A stretch of DNA of 10,271 nt, from assembly GCA_017442765.1 (NCBI GenBank), contig JAFRZC010000029.1, positions 1-10,271 on the forward strand, in the 5' to 3' direction. The stretch comes from Prevotella sp. Its GTDB lineage: Bacteria > Bacteroidota > Bacteroidia > Bacteroidales > Bacteroidaceae. Positions 1 through 4,586 of this stretch are shown piece by piece. A program made the translations under genes and the position numbers. Positions within the stretch are counted from its first letter, which is position 1. Each line of letters starts with the position of its first letter. The notes under the pieces are model-generated. The model saw only the letters and a program-made list of their open reading frames with translations, was not told the origin of the DNA and made no database searches.

Positions 1-14
1 GAGACGAATGCGAG

Positions 15-91
15 AAACCTAAAACATTAAACAATAAACACTAAACCTTAAACCTTAAACCATAAACCTTAAACCTTAAACCTCAAACCTC
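15..91. repeat. Heptamer tandem array, unit AAACCTT, 11 copies, in front of dapF
   Basis: Eleven consecutive 7-bp units can be read without gaps from 15 to 91. The core is AAACCTT, with variants AAACATT, AAACAAT, AAACACT, AAACCAT and AAACCTC. The array ends five bases before the dapF ATG, so it makes up the whole visible 5' leader of that gene. No Shine-Dalgarno sequence or TAnnTTTG promoter box is visible within it. The same unit recurs in front of queF. Because 7 is not a multiple of 3 and the unit contains TAA on both strands, the array blocks translation in all frames. Its role is unknown. Confidence 0.95.
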
Positions 92-96
92 AGACA

Positions 97-870
97 ATGA
101 AATTCTACAAATACGACGGGGCGGGCAATGACTTCGTCCTGGTCGACATCCGCGACAACGACCCCCAGCTCGACGAGGAGACGATTGCCCATATCTGCCA
201 TCGTCGCTTCGGTGTCGGCGCCGACGGACTGATGACCCTCGGCAGGGCCGACGAACCTTACGACTTCGAGATGCGCTATTACAACAGCGATGGCCGTCTA
301 GGATCGATGTGCGGCAACGGTGGACGCTGCATCGCTGCCTTTGCCCATCGCCTCGGTCTGGGCGACGACGGACACCTCTCGTTCGTCGGATTCGACGGCC
401 CCCACGAGGCCGACATCCTGCTCTGGGATCCCCAGCGTTCGGTGGGCATCGTCCGCCTCGGGATGCGCGACGTGGCGTGTGCCGACATCCGCCGCTGCCT
501 CGACGGATGGTTCCTCGATACTGGCTCGCCGCACTATGTGCAGCGCGTCGTCGACTTGGGCCATTTCGACGTGGTGGGGGAGGGGCGACGCATCCGCAAC
601 AACCTTGATGTGTTCCCCGAGGGCTCTAATGTCGACTTTATCGAAGACCTGCCCGACGGACGCCTCTCCGTGCGTACCTACGAGCGTGGCGTCGAGGACG
701 AGACCTGGGCCTGTGGCACCGGCGTGACGGCCTGCGCCATCGTCACCGGCAACCGCAGTGTCGTGACTCGTGGCGGCGACTTCAAGGTCTCATTCAACGC
801 TACAGGCACCGCCTATACCGAGGTGACATTGACCGGCCCCGTGTCGTTCAATTTTGAGGGGGAGATGTGA
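97..870 (+). CDS. dapF: Diaminopimelate epimerase
   Basis: DapF is a cofactor-independent cytoplasmic epimerase that converts LL-2,6-diaminopimelate to the meso form, for lysine and peptidoglycan synthesis. At 257 aa it is near the usual family length (about 260 to 280). The N-terminal motif GAGNDFVLVD (residues 8-17) binds substrate. The two catalytic cysteines are C72 in MCGNGGRC and C206 in ACGTGVTAC, one in each half of the pseudo-symmetric fold. The PEGSNVDF (174-181) and YERGVEDETWACGTG (195-209) segments are also typical. ATG 97 gives a canonical N-terminus (MKFYKYDGAGNDF). In many Bacteroidetes dapF sits beside the aminotransferase gene dapL; that gene is not in this window. The TGA stop lies inside the first unit of the following heptamer array. 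Identification is secure. Confidence 0.97.
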   Translation: MKFYKYDGAGNDFVLVDIRDNDPQLDEETIAHICHRRFGVGADGLMTLGRADEPYDFEMRYYNSDGRLGSMCGNGGRCIAAFAHRLGLGDDGHLSFVGFDGPHEADILLWDPQRSVGIVRLGMRDVACADIRRCLDGWFLDTGSPHYVQRVVDLGHFDVVGEGRRIRNNLDVFPEGSNVDFIEDLPDGRLSVRTYERGVEDETWACGTGVTACAIVTGNRSVVTRGGDFKVSFNATGTAYTEVTLTGPVSFNFEGEM

Positions 871-992
871 ATGGTGAATGGTGAATGGTGAATGGTGAAT
901 AGTGAATGGTGAATAGTGAATGGTGAATGGTGAATAGTGAATAGTGAATGGTGAATAGTGAATGGTGAATGGTGAGTAGTGAATAGTGAATG
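867..992. repeat. Heptamer tandem array, unit GTGAATG, 18 copies, starting at the dapF stop codon
   Basis: Eighteen exact-register 7-bp units run from 867 to 992, alternating GTGAATG and GTGAATA, with one GTGAGTA. The dapF stop codon TGA (868-870) is bases 2-4 of the first unit. On + every unit carries TGA, and the 7-bp period places it in all three frames. The minus strand (CATTCAC) is entirely open, which creates a spurious low-complexity ORF. The alternation of two unit variants suggests growth by slippage or unequal exchange of blocks. No spacers are present, so it is not a CRISPR array. Confidence 0.96.
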
Positions 993-1091
993 ATTCAAGT
1001 TTCGGCGGCAGAAATTATTCTTTTCCCGTCATTATTAGAGACAGCCGTCAAATGCAGGTACGTAACCTGTATTAGCTCCAGAAACTTGAAT
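993..1091. repeat. 99-bp element with perfect 11-bp terminal inverted repeats
   Basis: ATTCAAGTTTC at 993-1003 is the exact reverse complement of GAAACTTGAAT at 1081-1091. Inside, CAGGT (1056-1060) and ACCTG (1066-1070) form a small hairpin with a 5-nt loop, extendable by a G-U and a T-A pair. The element starts exactly where the heptamer array ends. It lies in the 3' untranslated region of dapF, upstream of the terminator. It could be a structured RNA closed by an 11-bp helix, a tiny non-coding mobile element, or a protein-binding site. Flanking AATG occurs on both sides (989-992 and 1093-1096) but is offset by one base on the right, so target-site duplication is not demonstrated. No coding sequence was seen. 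Confidence 0.5.
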
Positions 1092-1098
1092 TAATGAT

Positions 1099-1135
1099 AA
1101 AAAAAACTGGTTATCGGTTGATAACCAGTTTTTTT
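1099..1135. terminator. Bidirectional intrinsic terminator shared by dapF and the C10 protease gene
   Basis: The perfect 8-bp stem CTGGTTAT (1107-1114) / ATAACCAG (1121-1128) has a 6-nt loop. It is flanked by eight A on the left and seven T on the right, so it can stop transcription from both sides. On the minus strand the 5' arm encodes part of the last protease codons (LVI) and the TAA stop (1113-1111) lies in the 3' arm, so the terminator is built into the coding end. For dapF it lies about 240 nt after the stop codon. Confidence 0.9.
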
Positions 1136-3261
1136 ACTGTCGTGTGTGTGCTTGTGTCAAGTTTGACAAAATAGACACCGTTGGGCAGGTGGCTGACATC
1201 CAGCTCGGTGATGTCGCCGTTGACGGTGCATTGCTCGACGATGCGGCCGCAGATGTCGGTCAGTGTGAGCTGGTTGTCAACTGCGGGGACGCAGTTGTTT
1301 ACAGTGGGCGAGATGCTGATGCGGACTGAATTGCGCGCCGGGTTGGGGTAGATTGAGAGTTGAGGGTTGAGAGTTGAGAGTTGAGGGTTGTCGATGGCGA
1401 GGTTGTTGCTGAAGAGGGCTTCGACCATCCAGCTGAATTTCCAGTCGTCGCGACGCTCCAGGTTGTCGCCGACGAGCATGCCGTCAGGGTTGCCGCCCCA
1501 GATCGAGAAGACAGCCGGCGTGTCTACCTCGGTGCATTTCAGCTTGATCCATAGCGAGCGTGCGCCGTCGAGGTGCAGGGGGCTGCTGAGGTGGTGGGTG
1601 TGGAAGGTGTAGTCGTAGTCGAGCGTGTCGAAGAAGCTGTCCTCGTACAGCACCTCGTCGGGGCTGTCGGTGCCGCCATAGATGGTGAGGGTGTGGGTGG
1701 CTTGCTTGCGACCCATGAGGCGGATGGCGTCGAGGGTGCTGCCGGCCTTGATGGCCGAGGCGTCGATGCGGATTCCCCACACCGAGTCGGTACCCAGCCC
1801 CTCGGGGATGTTGGCGGCGCGGCTCATGGCGTTGCCGGTGGTGAAGTAGCCTATGGTGTCGACAGTCAGCGGCTCGAAGAGAGCCGTGAAGCTCACCTCG
1901 CCGCCAGTGGCAACGGTGCTGCGCGGATTGTAGCGGCAACCGTCGCTCCATTGCGAGAAACGGGTGTGGGCGTTGTTGGCGGTGGCGGTAAGCACTATGG
2001 TGTCGCCGAAGTTGTAAGTGCCTGCGCCGCTGACGCTGCCGTCGGTGGCGGTGGCGCCACGGATGCCGTCAGCGGCGGTGCTGACGGTGGTGACATCCTG
2101 GCCGAAGTCGTCGTAGGGGGTGATGCCTATGGTCGCCGTGGCGAAGAGGTTGAAGTTGTAGGTGCCGGGGTTGAGGCCGGTGATGAGGAAGCAGCCGTCG
2201 GCGCTGCCGCCCCAGCCCCAGTTGATGTGGAATGTGCCGTCCATGCTCCTGTATCCGTCGACGACAAAGGCGTGTCCGGCCTGCACCTCGTCGTATCCGG
2301 CATAGAGGATGAGCCGGTCGTCCTGAAGCTCTTTGAGCATGAGGTCCTTCCAGTCGCTGTCGTTATAGTCGCAACGGAAGGCTGTCCACACGTAGGGACT
2401 GTATTTGAAGTTGTATTTCAGCGCATTCTCCGAGGCTGCGTCGCCGCCGTAGCCGTATGCTGCCGTCTTGCCCGCACTGCCGCCGGGGTTGTAGTTCATG
2501 TGCACAGCCACTCCGCAGTGGTAGATGAGCGTGGCTACGGCATCAATCTGGCCCTCGCTGCTGCTGCTGTTAAGCTCCTTGGGCATGGAGTCCCAGACGT
2601 AGGTGCCGTAGTCGGCCGTCAGGAGACCGTAGTTCTTGTGGCTGTATTCGCCGTGTCCGTAGCCTGTGGCGGGGTGGTTGAAATACTTCATGATTTGTGC
2701 TGTCGCCACGGCGGTGCATCCCGACACCGTCAACGTGCTTGTGGCCGTGTCGTAGGGGCAGAACTTGTTGTAGCGTGGACTCTGGTTCCAGGTGGTCTTG
2801 AGTTTCGTGGATATGTTGGGCTTGGTGCCGCCGGTTCTCAAGGCGCTAGCGTCACCGTTGGCGAGGCGCTGCCATTTGTCGCGCGCCTGCCGCGATGTCG
2901 GCAGGTCGGGGTGGCCGCTGTTGTGGCGAACCGCGGCGGCATAGCCTTCGAGCCACAGGCGAAGGTTCGACGGCATGCCGGTCATCGAGATGCCGTTCTC
3001 CGTCGAATAGCCGAGGATGGGCTCCGTGTTCTTGTCGGCGGCAAGGATGACGAAGCACTCGTCGCCTGCCGTGAGGACGTGCAGCTCGGCAAAGGGACTC
3101 TCCATCGGGGTGAAGCCCGTCTTGGTGTCGTGGCCAAGGGCCTTCATCAGTGTCGTGGCCACCTGCTGTGCCTCTTGTGTCGAGACGCTGTAGCTCTGTG
3201 CCTGCATCGCGTATGGAGCAAGGACTGCTGCCATTGCCAGGAAAAAAAATCTGCGTATCAT
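1111..3261 (-). CDS. Secreted C10 family cysteine protease (streptopain-like) with T9SS sorting domain
   Basis: This is a predicted exported papain-fold protease of the SpeB/PrtT/interpain type. Residues 1-22 are a signal peptide (MIRRFFFLAM..., cleavage near AQA-QS or AMQ-AQ). About 23-140 resemble the Spi/PrtT inhibitory propeptide. The catalytic Cys is C182 (VSGCTAVATAQIM). The catalytic His is H330 (AGHAFVVDGY), followed by NWGWGG (347-352), which carries the structural Trp. Residues 385-465 look like a divergent InlB-type repeat (FSQWSDG...NPR...FTALFEP). About 466-620 is a beta-rich module of unclear family. The C-terminus (636-716, starting SIYPNPARN and ending YFVKL...KLVINR) is a type A Por sorting domain, implying type IX export across the outer membrane. 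Residues 624-636 (NPQLSTLNPQLSI) are a repeat-encoded linker. ATG 3261 is supported by the signal peptide. The gene appears monocistronic. Substrate unknown. Confidence 0.92.
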   Translation of the reverse strand: MIRRFFFLAMAAVLAPYAMQAQSYSVSTQEAQQVATTLMKALGHDTKTGFTPMESPFAELHVLTAGDECFVILAADKNTEPILGYSTENGISMTGMPSNLRLWLEGYAAAVRHNSGHPDLPTSRQARDKWQRLANGDASALRTGGTKPNISTKLKTTWNQSPRYNKFCPYDTATSTLTVSGCTAVATAQIMKYFNHPATGYGHGEYSHKNYGLLTADYGTYVWDSMPKELNSSSSEGQIDAVATLIYHCGVAVHMNYNPGGSAGKTAAYGYGGDAASENALKYNFKYSPYVWTAFRCDYNDSDWKDLMLKELQDDRLILYAGYDEVQAGHAFVVDGYRSMDGTFHINWGWGGSADGCFLITGLNPGTYNFNLFATATIGITPYDDFGQDVTTVSTAADGIRGATATDGSVSGAGTYNFGDTIVLTATANNAHTRFSQWSDGCRYNPRSTVATGGEVSFTALFEPLTVDTIGYFTTGNAMSRAANIPEGLGTDSVWGIRIDASAIKAGSTLDAIRLMGRKQATHTLTIYGGTDSPDEVLYEDSFFDTLDYDYTFHTHHLSSPLHLDGARSLWIKLKCTEVDTPAVFSIWGGNPDGMLVGDNLERRDDWKFSWMVEALFSNNLAIDNPQLSTLNPQLSIYPNPARNSVRISISPTVNNCVPAVDNQLTLTDICGRIVEQCTVNGDITELDVSHLPNGVYFVKLDTSTHTTVKKLVINR
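1355..1389. repeat. Heptamer array (GAGAGTT/GAGGGTT, 5 copies) translated inside the protease
   Basis: Five uninterrupted 7-bp units are present. On the coding strand they read CAACTCT or CAACCCT, which has no stop in any frame. The array is translated as the linker NPQLSTLNPQLS, joining the beta-rich module to the T9SS sorting domain. The unit has the same period as the intergenic arrays but lies in an open coding orientation; on + it would contain TGA. Confidence 0.93.
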
Positions 3262-3323
3262 TGATGTTGTATCTCTTTGTTTGTTAGTGTTTAAGACTGT
3301 GTCCGCCGTTTTTTACAGACATG

Positions 3324-3331
3324 CAAATATA
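3324..3331 (-). promoter_or_regulatory. Putative -7 promoter box of the C10 protease gene
   Basis: The minus strand reads TATATTTG, an exact match to the Bacteroidetes TAnnTTTG -7 element, 62 nt upstream of the protease ATG. No convincing TTG/TTTG -33 box was found at the expected 19-21 nt spacing, so assignment rests on the -7 box and position. Predicted transcription would start around 3317, giving a leader of about 55 nt. Confidence 0.55.
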
Positions 3332-3388
3332 GACATTATCTTCAGATTTGTGACGCTTAAAAAACAAGTTGTGACAATAATGATGATT

Positions 3389-3411
3389 ATCTTACTGATA
3401 ATAAGTAAGAT
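3389..3411. promoter_or_regulatory. 8-bp perfect palindrome between divergent promoters
   Basis: ATCTTACT (3389-3396) and AGTAAGAT (3404-3411) are exact inverted repeats around a 7-nt AT-rich centre. The site lies in the divergent region, about 58 bp upstream of the protease -7 box and about 80 bp upstream of the queF -7 box. It has no T-run, so it is not a terminator. It may be an operator for a dimeric regulator. No regulator is identifiable in the window. Confidence 0.4.
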
Positions 3412-3413
3412 GA

Positions 3414-3483
3414 AAACCTTTAACTTTAAACTTTAAACCTTAAACCTTAAACAATAAACCTTAAACTGTAAACTGTAAACTTT
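3414..3483. repeat. Heptamer array, unit AAACCTT and relatives, 10 copies, upstream of queF
   Basis: Ten consecutive 7-bp units run from 3414 to 3483: AAACCTT (four copies), AAACTTT, TAACTTT, AAACAAT and AAACTGT variants. This is the same family as the array before dapF, in the same orientation relative to the downstream gene. It abuts the queF -7 box (3490) and covers the place where a -33 element should be, so it may contribute an AT-rich upstream promoter region. Confidence 0.95.
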
Positions 3484-3489
3484 ATTTTT

Positions 3490-3497
3490 TATTTTTG
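3490..3497 (+). promoter_or_regulatory. Putative -7 promoter box of queF
   Basis: TATTTTTG matches the Bacteroidetes TAnnTTTG -7 element exactly. It would place the transcription start near 3502-3505, about 12 nt before the preQ1 aptamer, which fits a riboswitch leader. A clear -33 element is missing; the heptamer array occupies that region. Confidence 0.55.
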
Positions 3498-3515
3498 CAG
3501 AGCAAAAAAAGAGAT

Positions 3516-3550
3516 AGGGGTGCTTGATAACCCCCTTTAACAAAACAAGA
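3516..3550 (+). promoter_or_regulatory. preQ1-I riboswitch controlling queF
   Basis: This is a compact H-type pseudoknot aptamer. P1 is AGGGG (3516-3520) with CCCCT (3532-3536). C3531 precedes the 3' strand and is the expected ligand-reading cytosine. The A-rich tail TTAACAAAACAAG (3537-3549) is nearly identical to that of the well-studied Thermoanaerobacter tengcongensis preQ1 aptamer, as I recall it. P2 forms between CTTG (3523-3526) and CAAG (3546-3549). The queF ATG is 17 nt downstream. There is no terminator between aptamer and ATG, so control of translation initiation is more likely than attenuation. The downstream gene uses preQ0 to make preQ1, so the switch gives end-product feedback. 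Confidence 0.93.
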
Positions 3551-3566
3551 TACCAACAGCAGAGCT

Positions 3567-4025
3567 ATGTCACGCGTAAACGAAAACCTCCGCGCCCTCG
3601 GCCACAACACCGACTACAGCAGGGACTATGACCCTTCGTTGCTTGAAACTTTCGAGAACCAGCATCCCGACAACGACTACTGGGTGCAGTTCCTCTGTCC
3701 CGAGTTCACCACGCTATGCCCCATAACTGGCCAGCCCGACTTTGCCGAGATTCGCATCATGTATATACCCGACCGCAGGATGGTGGAGAGCAAGAGCTTG
3801 AAACTCTATCTCTTCTCGTTCCGCAACCATGGCGACTTCCACGAGGATTGCGTCAACATCATTATGAAGGACCTCATCCGGCTGATGGACCCCCGCTACA
3901 TAGAGGTGCTGGGCCTTTTCGTGCCGCGGGGCGGCATAGCCATACACCCTTACGCCAACTATGGGCGTCCCGGCACCAAGTATGAGCTGCTCGCCGAGAA
4001 ACGCCTGGCCGAATACAAGGGATAG
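3567..4025 (+). CDS. queF: NADPH-dependent 7-cyano-7-deazaguanine reductase (preQ0 reductase)
   Basis: QueF reduces the nitrile of preQ0 to the amine of preQ1, the last step before tRNA-guanine transglycosylase inserts the base into tRNA for queuosine. At 152 aa it is the short, type I (single-domain, tunnelling-fold) form. The nucleophilic cysteine is C51 in [11 protein letters not shown], with D58 as the likely proton donor. The QueF signature [21 protein letters not shown] spans 74-94 and includes H92 and E93, which bind substrate. ATG 3567 is the only sensible start after the riboswitch. The gene is alone in its orientation. Its TAG stop directly abuts the stop of the convergent DUF456 gene. 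Other queuosine genes are absent here. Confidence 0.97.
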   Translation: MSRVNENLRALGHNTDYSRDYDPSLLETFENQHPDNDYWVQFLCPEFTTLCPITGQPDFAEIRIMYIPDRRMVESKSLKLYLFSFRNHGDFHEDCVNIIMKDLIRLMDPRYIEVLGLFVPRGGIAIHPYANYGRPGTKYELLAEKRLAEYKG

Positions 4026-4517
4026 TCAGAAGAACTTTGCTACGGTGATGATGGCAGCGGCGATGCCGTAGGCCAGTTTCAGGCCTGTGCCGAGCAGGAA
4101 ACCTACGAAGGCGCCCCAGGCGGCACGCAGGGGGCTGTTATCCCTGTTTCCGCCCACGAGCTCGCCGACGAGGGCCCCGACGAAAGGCCAGAAGATGACC
4201 CCTGCCAGTCCCGCAGGTCCGAAAGGCAGACCTATGATGGAAACCACGAGCCCGATGTTGCAGCCCCACACGCCGGCCTTGCTGCCGCCGTGCCGCCGGG
4301 TGCTCCACGACGGCACGACGTAGTCGAGGATGGTGATGATGGCTGCCGCAATTGCGGTGACAATGAGGAAAGTGGTCGAAAACTGTGCTGCGTCGCTCAG
4401 GTGGGCGAAAAGGATGCCCAGCCAGCTGAGAGGCGGCCCTGGCAGTCCGGGAACAACCGACCCAGCGATGCCCAGCAATAGCATTATGACGGCAAGTATA
4501 ATGAGGAATGTGGACAC
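4026..4517 (-). CDS. DUF456 family integral membrane protein
   Basis: This is a small hydrophobic protein of about 163 aa with four to five predicted membrane segments. The family signature is visible: an N-terminal helix then PGLPGPPLSWLG, DYVVPSWSTRRHGGSKAGVWG, then glycine-rich helices with GPAGL, FWPFVGALVGEL and a final FVGFLLGTGLKLAYG. Function of the family is not established. The start chosen is GTG at 4517, giving MSTFLIILAVIM as the first helix, as in other members. A longer reading from TTG 4577 would add 20 residues encoded largely by repeat arrays and overlap the upstream gene. It lies 49 bp downstream of the LtaS-like gene and is probably cotranscribed with it. It converges with queF with zero bases between stops. 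Confidence 0.85.
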   Translation of the reverse strand: MSTFLIILAVIMLLLGIAGSVVPGLPGPPLSWLGILFAHLSDAAQFSTTFLIVTAIAAAIITILDYVVPSWSTRRHGGSKAGVWGCNIGLVVSIIGLPFGPAGLAGVIFWPFVGALVGELVGGNRDNSPLRAAWGAFVGFLLGTGLKLAYGIAAAIITVAKFF

Positions 4518-4520
4518 TTG

Positions 4521-4548
4521 TTGAGAAGTGAAAAGTGAAAAGTGAATG
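4521..4548. repeat. Heptamer array (TTGAGAA, GTGAAAA x2, GTGAATG), 4 copies
   Basis: Four contiguous 7-bp units lie immediately upstream (in the minus direction) of the DUF456 GTG start. The last unit, GTGAATG, is identical to the unit of the large array after dapF, which links the two loci. In the minus direction the array is open (TTTTCAC), explaining why the downstream reading frame appears extended (HFSLFTS). Confidence 0.88.
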
Positions 4549-4565
4549 GACTGCCGCCGCGAGGT

Positions 4566-4586
4566 TTCAATTTTCAATTTTCAATT
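4566..4586. repeat. Heptamer array (TTCAATT, 3 copies) spanning the LtaS-like stop codon
   Basis: Three exact 7-bp units. On the coding (minus) strand the unit is AAATTGA. The last residues of the LtaS-like protein (KLKIEN) and its TGA stop (4569-4567) are read from this array. A degenerate relative (6538-6558) lies upstream of the same gene, so the gene is bracketed by the same repeat type. Confidence 0.88.

Noticed and set aside
867..992. CRISPR array
   Set aside because: Units are 7 bp and directly adjacent with no spacers, and no cas genes are present.
813..998. 61-codon minus-strand ORF rich in His, Ser, Phe and Thr (HHSPFTIHHS pattern)
   Set aside because: It is only the open complement of the CATTCAC heptamer array. 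The repeating pattern follows from the 7-bp period, and it runs antisense over the dapF end.
993..1091. Integron attC site
   Set aside because: The inverted ends are longer and AT-rich, no core GTT/AAC recombination sites fit the expected places, and there is no integrase or gene cassette nearby.
1573..3264. 563-codon plus-strand ORF opposite the C10 protease
   Set aside because: It is an antisense shadow caused by high GC. Composition is dominated by Val, Ala and Gly without domains, and the opposite strand has clear catalytic motifs and a signal peptide.
4518..4577. N-terminal extension of the DUF456 protein from TTG 4577
   Set aside because: The 20 extra residues are encoded mostly by two repeat arrays and overlap the LtaS-like stop. 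GTG 4517 gives the usual family N-terminus.
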